Shown: in pieces, positions 25,734 through 35,609 of the stretch | How positions within the stretch are numbered: position 1 is the stretch's first letter | How the letters are laid out: each line of letters opens with the position of its first letter | DNA from: Mycobacterium gordonae | GTDB lineage: Bacteria; Actinomycetota; Actinomycetes; Mycobacteriales; Mycobacteriaceae | DNA length: 64,000 nt | Assembly: GCF_017086405.1 (NCBI RefSeq) | Contig: NZ_CP070973.1 | Span: forward strand, 3,628,739-3,692,738 | Direction: 5' to 3' | Made by a program: the position numbers and the translations under genes | The notes under the pieces: generated by a model | Databases searched by the model: none | The model's input: the letters and a program-made list of their open reading frames with translations, nothing else | Told to the model about the DNA's origin: nothing

Positions 25734-26956
25734 AGGCCCAGCGCAAGTTCGGGTTGGCGTTGTCCTGGCCGCGGCTGACTGCGGTGTTCCTGGTGGACGT
25801 GCTCATCCTGATATTGGCCAGCCACGCACCCGATTCCTGGCAGGGCGAGGGCAGAGTGGCGTGGTGGATCGGCGTCGGCATCGCGGTGCTGGTGACACTG
25901 TTGTCGATCGTCAGTTACCACGGCATCACAGTGGCCTCGGGAGTGGCGGCCTGGCTGTGGGATTGGTCCGCCGACCCCGGTACCGCCCTGGGAGCCGGCT
26001 GCACCCCGGCCATCGACTTCAAGCGTCGGTTCGGCCGTGACACGGTGGGGGTACGCGAGTACCGCGGTCAACTGGTCGCCGTGGTGGAGGTGGACGGGGG
26101 CGACAGCGACCCGTCGGGCCGTCATCGTCACCGCACCGTTGGCGGCGCATCGGCGCCGTATCTGCCGGTGGCGGCTGTGGCTGACGGGTTGCGCCAGTTC
26201 GATATTCACCTGGACTGCATTGACATCGTGTCGGTGCAGGTGCGTGGTGGCGCCGCAGCCGCCCGCGCCTCCGCGTCGCTGGAAGAGTGGCAGCCGGAGG
26301 GCTGGGAGGCGAACGAGGGCGCCGGCGATCGTCCCGCCGGCAACCGGCGCCGCACCTGGCTGGTGCTGCGGATGAACCCGCAACGAAACGTGGCCGCCGT
26401 GGTGTGTCGTGATTCGTTGGCGGCGACGCTGGTCGCCGCCACCGAGCGGCTGGTCCAAGACTTGGACGGGCAGACGTGCGCGGCCCGTCCGTTGACGGCC
26501 GACGAGCTGGCGGAGGTGGATTCCGCCGTGCTGGCCGATCTGGAACCGACTTGGAGCCGGCCCGGGTGGCGCCACCTGAAGCACTTCAATGGATTCGTCA
26601 CCAGTTTCTGGGTGACGCCCACCGACATCGACACAGAATCCCTGGAAAGCCTGTGGCTGTCGGACGCCCCAGAGGTGGGCGCTACTGTTCTCACCATGCG
26701 ATTGAAGACGCGGGCCGGCCGGCCGCAATTGTCGGCCTTCGTGCGCTACCACAGTGAGTCTCGGCTGCCCAAGGATCTGACGTCAGGGCTCAATCGCCTC
26801 ACCGGACGCCAGCTGGCGGCAGTGCGGGCCAGCCTGCCTGCGCCCTCGTCGCGTCCACCGCTGGTCGTACCGAGCCGCGACCTGCGTGATCACGACGAGC
26901 TGGAGTTGCCGGTGACGCACGAGCCGGAGCGGGCAACCAGCTCAGCAGCACAATGA
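25730..26956 (+). CDS. eccE5: ESX-5 core membrane component EccE5
   Basis: A 408-residue peripheral subunit of the ESX-5 membrane complex. Two N-terminal helices (AVFLDVLILILASHA-like at about 17-33 and IGVGIAVLVTLLSIVSYHGI at about 45-65) precede the EccE domain with RRFGRDTVGVREYRGQLVAV and GRQLAAVRASLPAP. ATG 25730 gives the family start KAQRKFGLALSWPRLTAVF and overlaps the mycP5 stop (ATGA); its own stop overlaps eccA5 in the same way. Orthologue of Rv1797 (about 406 residues). Confidence 0.96.
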   Translation: MKAQRKFGLALSWPRLTAVFLVDVLILILASHAPDSWQGEGRVAWWIGVGIAVLVTLLSIVSYHGITVASGVAAWLWDWSADPGTALGAGCTPAIDFKRRFGRDTVGVREYRGQLVAVVEVDGGDSDPSGRHRHRTVGGASAPYLPVAAVADGLRQFDIHLDCIDIVSVQVRGGAAAARASASLEEWQPEGWEANEGAGDRPAGNRRRTWLVLRMNPQRNVAAVVCRDSLAATLVAATERLVQDLDGQTCAARPLTADELAEVDSAVLADLEPTWSRPGWRHLKHFNGFVTSFWVTPTDIDTESLESLWLSDAPEVGATVLTMRLKTRAGRPQLSAFVRYHSESRLPKDLTSGLNRLTGRQLAAVRASLPAPSSRPPLVVPSRDLRDHDELELPVTHEPERATSSAAQ

Positions 26957-28788
26957 CCCGCGGGCAGTCAGCCGCGGAAGATGCCAGAAACGCCATGGTC
27001 GCCGGACTCCTGGCCTCGGGCATCTCGGTCAATGGACTGCAGCCGAGCCATAACCCGCAGGTCGCGGCGCAGATGTTCACCACTGCCACCAAGCTCGACC
27101 CCGGCATGTGCGACGCCTGGCTGGCGCGAATCCTGGCCGGTGACCAGAGCATCGAGGTCCTTGCCGGCGCCTGGGCGGCGGTAAGGACGTTCGGGTGGGA
27201 GACCCGCCGGCTCGGCGTCACCGACCTGCAGTTCCGGCCCGAGGTGTCCGACGGCCTGTTCCTGCGTCTGGCCGTCACCAGCGTCGATTCGCTGGCCTGC
27301 GCGTACGCCGCGGTGCTCGCCGAGAACAAGCGCTACCGGGAGGCCGCCGAGCTGCTGGACTCGGCCGAACCCAGACACCCGTTTGACGCCGAACTGGTGA
27401 CCTATGTGCGCGGAGTGCTCTACTTCCGCACCAAGCGCTGGCCGGACGTGCTCGCGCAGTTCCCCGAGGCGACCCCGTGGCGGCATCCCGAGCTCAAGGC
27501 GGCGGGGGCCGCGATGGCCACCACCGCGCTGGCGTCGCTGGGAGTGTTCGAGGAGGCCTTCCGACGTGGCCAGGACGCCATCGAGGGCGACCGGGTGCCG
27601 GGTGCGGCCAACATCGCCTTGTACACCCAGGGCATGTGCCTGCGGCATGTCGGGCGTGAGGAGGAAGCCGTCGAACTATTGCGCCGCGTGTACTCACGCG
27701 ACGCCAAGTTCACCCCGGCCCGCGAGGCTCTGGACAACCCTAACTTCCGGCTTGTGCTGACCGACCCGGAGACGATCGAGGCGCGCACGGACCCTTGGGA
27801 TCCGGACAGCGCGCCATCGCGGGCGCAGACCGAGGCTGCCCGCCATGCCGTGGAAGCCGCGAAATATCTGGCCGAAGGCGACGCCGAGCTCAATGCGATG
27901 CTCGGCATGGAGCAGGCCAAGCGCGAAATCAAGCTGATCAAGTCGACGACCAAGGTGAACCTGGCGCGCGCCAAAATGGGTCTTCCCGTGCCGTTGACAT
28001 CCCGTCACACCTTGTTGCTGGGGCCGCCCGGGACCGGCAAGACCTCTGTCGCGCGGGCGTTCGCTAAGCAGTTGTGCGGCCTGACCGTGCTGCGCAAGCC
28101 CCTGGTGGTGGAAACCAGCCGCACCAAGCTACTCGGCCGCTACATGGCCGATGCCGAGAAGAACGCCGAGGAGATGCTCGAAGGCGCACTCGGTGGCGCG
28201 GTGTTCTTCGATGAGATGCACACCCTGCATGAAAAGGGCTACCAGCAGGGCGACCCGTACGGCAACGCGATCATCAATACCCTGCTGCTCTACATGGAGA
28301 ACCATCGCGACGAGTTGGTGGTGTTCGGCGCCGGATACGCCAAGGCGATGGAAAAGATGCTCGAAGTGAATCAGGGTCTGCGACGGCGCTTTTCGACCGT
28401 GATCGAGTTCTTCAGCTATACGCCCGAGGAACTGGTCGCGTTGACCGTGCTGATGGGCAGGGAGAACGAGGACGTCATCACCGAGAATGAGGCCACGGTG
28501 CTATTGCCCTCCTACACCAAGTTCTACAACGACGAGACCTACTCCGAGGACGGCGACCTGATCCGCGGCATCGACATGCTCGGCAACGCCGGCTTCGTCC
28601 GCAATGTCGTGGAGAAGGCCCGCGACCACCGTAGCTTCCGCCTCGACGACGAGGACCTGGACGCGGTGCTCAACAGCGACTTCACCGAATTCAGCGAGAC
28701 CCAGCTGCGCCGCTTCCGTGAGCTCACCCGCGAGGACCTTGCCGAAGGACTCAGCGCCGCGGTAGCGGAGGAGCGCAAGAACAAGTAA
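26953..28788 (+). CDS. eccA5: ESX-5 cytosolic AAA+ ATPase EccA5
   Basis: A 611-residue CbxX/CfqX-type AAA+ ATPase, thought to release EspG chaperones from PE-PPE substrates. N-terminal TPR-like domain (about 1-280) and AAA domain with Walker A GPPGTGKTS (about residue 357), Walker B AVFFDEMH (about 418) and arginine-finger region LEVNQGLRRRFSTVIEF. ATG 26953 overlaps the eccE5 stop. It ends the eccD5 operon. In M. tuberculosis (Rv1798) the lipoprotein gene lppT follows; I find no counterpart here. Confidence 0.97.
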   Translation: MTRGQSAAEDARNAMVAGLLASGISVNGLQPSHNPQVAAQMFTTATKLDPGMCDAWLARILAGDQSIEVLAGAWAAVRTFGWETRRLGVTDLQFRPEVSDGLFLRLAVTSVDSLACAYAAVLAENKRYREAAELLDSAEPRHPFDAELVTYVRGVLYFRTKRWPDVLAQFPEATPWRHPELKAAGAAMATTALASLGVFEEAFRRGQDAIEGDRVPGAANIALYTQGMCLRHVGREEEAVELLRRVYSRDAKFTPAREALDNPNFRLVLTDPETIEARTDPWDPDSAPSRAQTEAARHAVEAAKYLAEGDAELNAMLGMEQAKREIKLIKSTTKVNLARAKMGLPVPLTSRHTLLLGPPGTGKTSVARAFAKQLCGLTVLRKPLVVETSRTKLLGRYMADAEKNAEEMLEGALGGAVFFDEMHTLHEKGYQQGDPYGNAIINTLLLYMENHRDELVVFGAGYAKAMEKMLEVNQGLRRRFSTVIEFFSYTPEELVALTVLMGRENEDVITENEATVLLPSYTKFYNDETYSEDGDLIRGIDMLGNAGFVRNVVEKARDHRSFRLDDEDLDAVLNSDFTEFSETQLRRFRELTREDLAEGLSAAVAEERKNK

Positions 28789-29265
28789 CGCCTCGGTCGG
28801 ACCGCATCCCACCGGCCGGCCGGCGCGACCCGGCGCGGCACGCCGAATGGGTTGTGTCCATTGCCCTGCCACCGCGGCTTCGGCCCGATACGCTGTGTGC
28901 AACTTGAGCTAGGCGAGAGGGCAGGCGCACCTGGCACGGTCGCGCTCCCGTGTGCCCGACGGTGACGGGAGGTGGGGCCGCACTTATTCAATTGGCAACG
29001 TCTGTACGAATTCGATGACCATTCTTCCCGATCCGGTCACGGCGCTTTCCCGTCGTCGAAATCGGCTGGCGCAACGATCCGGACGCGCGGTGCCACGGCA
29101 CCCGTGTTGACGGCAGCACCCCGACACCACCGCAGCGGCCAAGCCCCGTAGCTGGGTCGGACTGTCTCACTAGGAGAAGTCCGATGTCTTTATCTCAACC
29201 AGCCTGTGCTGCAATGCATTCCGCTATTCATCTGATCATCGTGATCGGTTGAGGAGATGGTGGCG
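28789..29265. other. Gap after eccA5 with a short leader frame before the PPE cluster
   Basis: 477 bases without a recognised gene. It should hold the promoter of the PPE cluster. Near its end, ATG 29184 after AGGAGAAG opens a 22-residue frame (SLSQPACAAMHSAIHLIIVI) ending in TGA at 29250-29252. That stop overlaps the GAGGAG ribosome site of the following PPE gene. Confidence 0.45.
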
Positions 29266-30528
29266 ATGGATTTTGGCGCATTACCTCCGGAAGTCAACTC
29301 GCTGCGCATGTACTCCGGTCCCGGGTCGGCACCGATGCTGGCCGCGGTTTCGGCATGGGAGCGGTTGGCCACAGAACTGCAGTCGACGGCCGCCGCCTAC
29401 GACACCGTGGTCGCGATACTGACTGACGAAGGTTGGCGCGGACCGGCGTCGGAGGCTATGTTGACGGCCATCACGCCCTACCTGACGTGGATGACCCTGA
29501 CCGGGGTGAAGGCTGAAGAGGCCGCTACGCAGGCGGCAGCCGCGGCCGGAGCATTCGAATCGGCATACGCCATGACGGTGCCGCCACCGGTCGTCGCCGC
29601 CAACCGGGCCGAGTTGCAAACTCTGGTGGCCACTAATCTGATCGGGCAGAACACGGCAGCCATCGCGGCGAATGAGGCCGCCTACGGCGAGATGTGGGCC
29701 CAGGACGCGGCGGCGATGTACGGCTATGCCACCAATTCGGCGGCCGCCTCGACGCTGACGCCCTTCAGCGCCCCACCACAGGTCACCGATCCGGCTGGGC
29801 AGGCCGGACAGGCGACCGCGGTGACGCAGGCGGCCGGTGCCGCGGCGGGCACCGCTCAATCGCAGCTCCCGCAGCTGATGTCCTCGGTTCCGTCGACCCT
29901 GCAAGGCCTTTCGGCGCCGGCGGCCGGGATCGAGGACATCCCGGGCGCCGGACTGCTCGCTGACCTGCTGAATTTCTTGGACGGCAACGACGGAAACCCT
30001 TACGGGATCTTCCTGAATTCATCGTTGGTGAACGGATTCGTGTCGGCCGGATACACCAGCCCCGCCATCGTGGCCCCCGCGGCGTTCGCAGGTTTGGCGG
30101 ATATCAACGCGGTGGCCCTCGGGGCGCAGCAGCAGGCGATACCGCCGATGGGTTCCGGCGAGGGGAACGCTTCCTGGATACCGGCGAATTCTCCGGCCAA
30201 TCCCACCAACCTCCCCCCGTTGATGGATGTCGCCGAGGCCTCGTTCGCTACCCGCGGCGGGGTTACGGCTGGAACGAATCAAGCGGCACTGGTGGGACGG
30301 ATGTCGGTTCCGCAGAGCTGGATAGCGGCGACGTCGGTGGTGAACCACGCCGGGACGGCTGACCCGGGCGGCGGGTGGACCAGTACCGCCGTTGCTCCGC
30401 AGGCTGCCGCCGCGGGTATGCCCGGCGTCCCGGGTATGCCGGCTATGTACGGGGGCAACAACTTCGGCAATCCACCACGTTACGGATTCCGGCCGACGAT
30501 CATGGGGCGCCCGCCAGCCGCTGGATGA
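29266..30528 (+). CDS. PPE protein, PPE-SVP subfamily
   Basis: A 420-residue PPE protein starting DFGALPPEVNSLRMYSGPGS. The hairpin tip is DEGWRGPAS; the C-terminal part has LLADLLNFLDGNDGNPYGIF, VGRMSVPQSW and ends RYGFRPTIMGRPPAAG. I prefer ATG 29266, nine bases after GAGGAG; ATG 29257 would lie directly on the ribosome site. It shares the NFLDGNDGNPYGIFLNS block with the next PPE gene (30622-31830), so these two are a recent tandem pair. Predicted ESX-5 substrate; no PE neighbour. Confidence 0.92.
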   Translation: MDFGALPPEVNSLRMYSGPGSAPMLAAVSAWERLATELQSTAAAYDTVVAILTDEGWRGPASEAMLTAITPYLTWMTLTGVKAEEAATQAAAAAGAFESAYAMTVPPPVVAANRAELQTLVATNLIGQNTAAIAANEAAYGEMWAQDAAAMYGYATNSAAASTLTPFSAPPQVTDPAGQAGQATAVTQAAGAAAGTAQSQLPQLMSSVPSTLQGLSAPAAGIEDIPGAGLLADLLNFLDGNDGNPYGIFLNSSLVNGFVSAGYTSPAIVAPAAFAGLADINAVALGAQQQAIPPMGSGEGNASWIPANSPANPTNLPPLMDVAEASFATRGGVTAGTNQAALVGRMSVPQSWIAATSVVNHAGTADPGGGWTSTAVAPQAAAAGMPGVPGMPAMYGGNNFGNPPRYGFRPTIMGRPPAAG

Positions 30529-30621
30529 CAGGAGGGAGACCACCGCGGGTGATCGGTTCCGCTTGCATGCGGCTGCCGCCGCCGACAACGCGACCACGGT
30601 TGGTGAAAGGAGGTGCCGATA

Positions 30622-31830
30622 TTGGATTTTGGAGTACTCCCACCTGAGATCAATTCGCTGCGCATGTATTCCGGGCCCGGCTCGGCTCCGCTGCTTGCCG
30701 CCATGGCGGCCTGGGACGGAGTCGCTTCCGAATTGCGTTTGACCGCAACGGCATACGACTCGGTGATCTCGACGTTAATCAGCGACGGCTGGCTCGGGCC
30801 GGCGTCGGCGGCCATGACCGCTGCCGTCGTTCCGTATGTGACGTGGCTGAGCGCGACGGGTCTGCAGGCCGAGCAGACTGCCGGTCAGGCCGCAGCCGCA
30901 GCCGCGGCATTCGACGTGGCGTTCGCGATGACGGTGCCTCCGGCCGTCGTCGCCGCCAACCGGGCACGATTGCTGGTGCTGGTGGCCACCAACTTCCTGG
31001 GCGTCAATACACCCGCCATCGCTGCCACCGAGGCCGAATACGCCGAGATGTGGGCTCAGGACGCGACGGCGATGTACGTCTACGCCGCCAGTGCCGCGGA
31101 AGCCGCGACGTTGACGCCGTTCAGCGAACCGGACCAGACCACGAATCCGTCCGGTGCTGCGGACCAGGCCGCGACGGTCGCCCAAGCGACCGGTTCCGCG
31201 ACGGGCAGCGCGTCGCAGTCCGAACTGCCCCAATTGATGTCCGCCGTGCCGGCCAGTCTGCAGCAACTGGCATCCCCGGCCGCGGCTTCGCCCTTCGACA
31301 ACATCCCGCAGACCGGGCTGCTCGCCGACCTGCTGAATTTCCTCGACGGCAACGACGGCAACCCCTACGGAATCTTTTTGAATTCCAACATCGTGAACGC
31401 GTTGGTGTCGGCCCAGTACGTGTCGCCCGCGTTGATCGTCCCGGCCTCGACGGACGCGATGGCCAACCTCGAGGCGGTGGCCGACGGCGCGGCCGATGCC
31501 GCGCCCGCCGCCGCCGATGCCGCGTCTGCCGAGGCCGGTCTCACCGCGGCTCAATCAGGCGTTGGCGTGAGCGCCACCACCAGTCAAGCGTCCTTCGTCG
31601 GGCGGCTGTCGGTGCCGCCGAGTTGGACCGCGGCCGCGGAGGTCGCCGGCGACGGTGCGGTTACACTCCCCGGCACCGGTCCGACCATTACCGCAGCGGT
31701 CCCCGCCGCAAGCGGAACCCCGGGAATGCCCGGCATGCCCGCTGTCAACGCTTACTCCCGCAACTGGGGGAACGGCCCCCGGTACGGGTTCAAGCTGACC
31801 GTCATGCCGCGTCCGGTGGCCGCGGGATAG
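30622..31830 (+). CDS. PPE protein, PPE-SVP subfamily
   Basis: A 402-residue PPE protein starting DFGVLPPEINSLRMYSGPGS, with DGWLGPAS at the hairpin tip, LLADLLNFLDGNDGNPYGIF, VGRLSVPPSW and C-terminus KLTVMPRPVAAG. TTG 30622 has ideal spacing from a perfect AAAGGAGG (30606-30613); GTG 30613 lies inside that site, so it is unlikely to be the start. Closest relative in the window is the preceding PPE gene. In H37Rv, PPE29-PPE33 occupy this part of the locus. Confidence 0.9.
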   Translation: MDFGVLPPEINSLRMYSGPGSAPLLAAMAAWDGVASELRLTATAYDSVISTLISDGWLGPASAAMTAAVVPYVTWLSATGLQAEQTAGQAAAAAAAFDVAFAMTVPPAVVAANRARLLVLVATNFLGVNTPAIAATEAEYAEMWAQDATAMYVYAASAAEAATLTPFSEPDQTTNPSGAADQAATVAQATGSATGSASQSELPQLMSAVPASLQQLASPAAASPFDNIPQTGLLADLLNFLDGNDGNPYGIFLNSNIVNALVSAQYVSPALIVPASTDAMANLEAVADGAADAAPAAADAASAEAGLTAAQSGVGVSATTSQASFVGRLSVPPSWTAAAEVAGDGAVTLPGTGPTITAAVPAASGTPGMPGMPAVNAYSRNWGNGPRYGFKLTVMPRPVAAG

Positions 31831-32448
31831 CGACGAATCGGCAAACGCAGCAATTGTCATCGTGGCGAACAACAAATTTCGCCCTCCCTGATTTTTACGA
31901 AATCCGACCAAAAGCGGGCCGGTGAGTTGACTCTTTTCGCGGCGAGTGCCACGATGACTTTGCATGCACCTCGCTAGGTGAGGCGTCTGCACGGACACAG
32001 GCCACTGACCTCGAACGTCGAAAGACGCCCAGGGTCAGGACAGCTCTTCCCGGCTTAAGGGTTGAGCCCAAGTGGCTTCCGGCGCTGGCCGGATACGCCG
32101 TGTGGTGCCGAAGCTCTGTCGAGAGGGGTGCTGGCCCAGCGGTTTTCCCGCTGGTCTCATCTCCATGGCATGCGCCCGGCACCCCCGTGTGCCCCGGCCC
32201 GAAGGAGGTGAGAGCGGAGTGAGTCCCGACGACAGTCCCTATCCGAGATCGACGACCATTTCGCTTCGATCCGGCCCGGGCACCATGTCCACAAATTGAG
32301 TCGGAAATTCTGACAATCACACGGGTGCGCCGAGTTCGCCGCCCTGCGTAATTCATGCGTGCGAAATAGCCGCACGTCAATTGCGATGAAAGCTGCCCGA
32401 ATTCGGACTCGTGCTGCCGGAAAACTCAGTCAGTAAAGGAGGCGAGCG
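31831..32448. other. Gap with an isolated perfect ribosome site
   Basis: 618 bases between two PPE genes. The only notable signal is AAGGAGGTG at 32202-32210 followed after eight bases by GTG 32219, which opens a 26-residue frame to 32299 (PRSTTISLRSGPGTM inside). It may be a leader peptide or chance. No other gene is recognised. Confidence 0.45.
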
Positions 32449-33585
32449 ATGACTGCCGCCCTGGACTTTGCAGCGTTGCCGCCCGAGATCAACTCCGCCC
32501 GTATGTACACCGGCCCGGGCTCTGGTCCGATGCTGGCCGCGGCCTCGGCCTGGAAAGGTCTGGCCGCCGAGCTGCGCGCCACCGCGTTGTCTTTCGATGC
32601 CGTACTCGCAACGTTGACCGGCCAGGAGTGGCTCGGCCCCGCATCGGCGGCCATGGCCGCGGCCGCTGTGCCGCAGCTGGGCTGGATGAGTGCGACCGCG
32701 GCGCAGGCCGAGCAGACCGCCGCGCAAGCCGAGGCCGCCGCGGTCGCCTTCGAAGCAGCTTTCGCGGCCACGGTGCCGCCGCCGCTGATCGCGGCCAACC
32801 GGGTTCAGCTGGCGATGCTGGTCGCCACCAACCTCCTGGGCCAGAACACCCCCGCAATCGCAGCGACCGAGGCGCAGTACTTCCAGATGTGGGCGCAGGA
32901 TGCGGCGGCCATGTACGGTTACGCCGGATCATCGGCGACCGCCACAGAACTGCACCCGTTCGCGGCGCCGCAGGAAGCCACGGATCCCGGCGGGTTGGCC
33001 GCACAGGCGGTCGCGGTCACCCAGGCAGCCGGCGCCTCGGGAGAGCAAAGCACGCTCTCCCAACTGATTTCGGCGGTACCGGCCGCACTGAAGGGACTCG
33101 CCGGAACCAATGGGCTAGCAGGACAGGGTTTTTGGGCTGACTGGGGACCCAACGCCAATGTATGGAACACGCTTGCTTCAAGCGGACTGATGGTGCCCGG
33201 CAGCACCTTCGGGTCATTCCTGGGCATGCTCAACGGCGCTGCCGCGGCCGATGCGGCGGACGGCGCCGCAGCAGCGGTGGGTAACGCGGTTGCCGGCTCG
33301 ATGGGATCGACAAGGGTTCCGGGCGGCATCGTTTCGGCAGGCGCCGGAAATTCGGGCGCTGTTGGCAAACTGTCGGTGCCACCGGCCTGGACAGCGGCCA
33401 CTCCGTTGACCAGTCCGCTGCACTCCGCGTTGGGTGGCACTCCCATGGTGGCCCCACCGCCGTCAGGGTCACCCGGAATGCCCGGCCTCCCAATGGGTAA
33501 CACCAACGGGCAGCACTACGGCCGGGCTGTGCCACAGTACGGTTTTCGCTCCACGGTGATCGCGCGATCACCCGCCGCCGGCTGA
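32449..33585 (+). CDS. PPE protein, PPE-SVP subfamily
   Basis: A 378-residue PPE protein, the shortest intact one here. N-terminus TAALDFAALPPEINSARMYT, hairpin tip QEWLGPAS, then a shortened variable region, VGKLSVPPAW and C-terminus QYGFRSTVIARSPAAG. ATG 32449 follows AAAGGAGG (32435-32442). The SVP segment links it to its neighbours, but the middle section (GFWADWGPNANVWNTLASSG) has no counterpart in them. The PPE31/PPE32 type is the nearest suggestion. Confidence 0.93.
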   Translation: MTAALDFAALPPEINSARMYTGPGSGPMLAAASAWKGLAAELRATALSFDAVLATLTGQEWLGPASAAMAAAAVPQLGWMSATAAQAEQTAAQAEAAAVAFEAAFAATVPPPLIAANRVQLAMLVATNLLGQNTPAIAATEAQYFQMWAQDAAAMYGYAGSSATATELHPFAAPQEATDPGGLAAQAVAVTQAAGASGEQSTLSQLISAVPAALKGLAGTNGLAGQGFWADWGPNANVWNTLASSGLMVPGSTFGSFLGMLNGAAAADAADGAAAAVGNAVAGSMGSTRVPGGIVSAGAGNSGAVGKLSVPPAWTAATPLTSPLHSALGGTPMVAPPPSGSPGMPGLPMGNTNGQHYGRAVPQYGFRSTVIARSPAAG

Positions 33586-34281
33586 CGGCGCTCCAATAGA
33601 GGTGCGCACGATGCCCTTTTCGGACACCACAAGGAAAGGTGCAGTCACGTTACAGGTGTTATGCCCTACCGCTCCCACGCCTGACGTGGTTATTCCTGAA
33701 GGTCAGGGAGAACAGGCCATGCCGGTCGGTCGCGCACCAGGCGACGTCGTCTCCGGCGGCTGGGGAGGTGGCGACGAGGTGGACCCGGCCCATAGATCAC
33801 CACGCACCCGGCCCACCATACTCGTCGCAGACGAAAATGGTTCGGGATGACAATCTCGGCTTGATCACGTCCTATGCACGTTGGGCTTACAGCTACGGCC
33901 ACCATTTTTAGCAACCGATTTGGTGGAAATCGGCGCGGGATCGCGCTTTCGTTGCCGCGATTGGCGATAGCGCTATTTGTCGTATGTCAACGTTTGCCAC
34001 CCAGCCCTTAACACGGTCATGAACATGGCTCGAAAAGTTTTCAGATATAGCTGTAGCGCAATATCACGTCACGCTGCGTCCGGCGAGATTTCTTGTTTAC
34101 CTTACGATCACGTAGCGGGAATGCGGCGAAAATAAACGCGGTCAAACATGGCATTGCAATGGGACACGGGGTCGGTGAGAGCGAAGAATTCGACACCGGT
34201 CGAGCCTTTTCGTCAGGATGCAAATGATCGCCCGATGTGGGGAAACCGGGCGACCATCGAGGGGTACAAGGGGGAACACCC
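33586..34281. other. Gap before the second duplicated module, AT-rich
   Basis: 696 bases. A short frame (33611-33850, 79 residues) starts after AGAGG just downstream of the PPE gene but has no recognisable features. About 33900-34150 is AT-rich for this genome and includes the palindrome ATAGCGCTAT at 33967-33976, a plausible promoter area for the module starting at 34282. Confidence 0.45.
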
Positions 34282-35530
34282 ATGGATTACGGGGCACTGC
34301 CACCCGAAATCAATTCCGGCCGCATGTATATCGGACCCGGTCCGGGCCCGATGCTGGCCGCCGCTGCCGCCTGGCATCAGCTTGGAGTCGAATTACATTT
34401 CAGTGCAGCATCTTACGCGTCGGCAGTTGAGAATCTCACCGCTGGAACCTGGTTGGGCCCGTCGGCGACCGCGATGGCGGCCGCGGTCGGTCCGTACGTG
34501 TCCTGGATGTCCGCCACTGCCGCCCGCGCCGACCAGGCGGCGGCGCAGGCCAAGATCGCCGTGGGTGCTTATGAAACCGCTTTTGCGGCAACGGTTCCCC
34601 CGCCGGTGATCGCGGCAAACCGCGCACTGTTGTTGTCGTTGACCGCCACCAATATCCTCGGCCAGAACACGCCGGCGATCGCCGCCACGGAGGCCCAGTA
34701 TCAGGAGATGTGGGCCCAGGACGCCGCCGCCATGTACGGCTACGCCGGGTCCTCCTCGGCCGCAACACAATTGACACCATTCATCGAGCCACCGCAAACC
34801 ACCGGCGCCGCAGGATCCAGCCTGCAGGGTGCCACGGTCGCCCAGGACACCGGATCAGACGTGGCTTCGCAGCTGTCCCACCTGGTCACTTCGGTGCCCA
34901 CCGCACTACAGAACCTCGCGACAACCCTCGGCGCGGCGCCGACGACGGGGTCCACGTCACTCGTGCAATGCCTCGCCGTGCCTCAGTTGGCCACCGCCTC
35001 GCTGCCGCCGTGGCTGTCGACGAAACTCTCGAACTGGAACACCGTCACAGGAACGCTCCGGCGGCCCGTTCGTGTCGTTCGGTCAGGTTTACGCCTACGG
35101 TCAGAACGGCCAGAGTCTGGCGTCTTTCTTCGCGCCGCCACAGCCGATCACCGGTGCGCTCGCACCTATCGCTCAGTCGATTCCGCCGCACCTGACCAGC
35201 GTCGATGGTGCAGCCTCCGGCGCCATGGGACGGGCGGCCCTGGTGGGCAGCTTGTCGGTGCCGCAGGGGTGGACCACCGCCGCTCCGGCCATCAGGACGG
35301 TCGCGGCGACGCTCTCCACAACTTTGGCGGCGGCTCCCGCGGCCACCCTGACGGGGGAATCGGGAGTCTTCGGACAGCTGGCCGCGTCCAGCCTGGCGGA
35401 ACGCGCGCTGGCCGCCAGCACGGCAACGTCGGGGAGCGACGGCGCGGCCGCCGCGTCACTGGGCGGCCTCGTGGCCGAAGTCGATCACGCCGCGGCCATG
35501 ATCTTCGTCCTCCCGGCAATGGAGGAATGA
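34282..35530 (+). pseudogene. PPE-SVP gene with one frameshift (module copy 3, first PPE)
   Basis: ATG 34282 (after AAGGGGGAA) gives DYGALPPEINSGRMYIGPGP, a full PPE domain with GTWLGPSA, and continues to LSNWNTVTG. At about 35050-35059 one base is in excess; the following frame resumes SGGPFVSFGQVYAYGQNGQ and has VGSLSVPQGW, then SLAERALAAS and an acidic end. Without that base the protein would be 415 residues, against 412 for the intact paralogue at 37567-38805. Both share GAYE(T/A)AF, SVPQGW and a late SLA(E/G)RALA helix. Pseudogene or sequencing error. Confidence 0.85.
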
Positions 35531-35609
35531 GCCCGTCACCGTGGTGACCACGAATGATGTTCCGGCACAACTAATTCAGACGTGTCATCGGAGCAGGGGG
35601 TAGACCGGG

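Noticed and set aside
28789..29256. lppT lipoprotein gene after eccA5
   Set aside because: I looked for a lipobox frame as in M. tuberculosis but found no signal peptide with L-x-G-C or similar in this gap.
33602..33850. 82-residue open frame after a PPE gene
   Set aside because: It has a fair ribosome site but low third-position GC for this genome and no recognisable feature; left as part of the gap.
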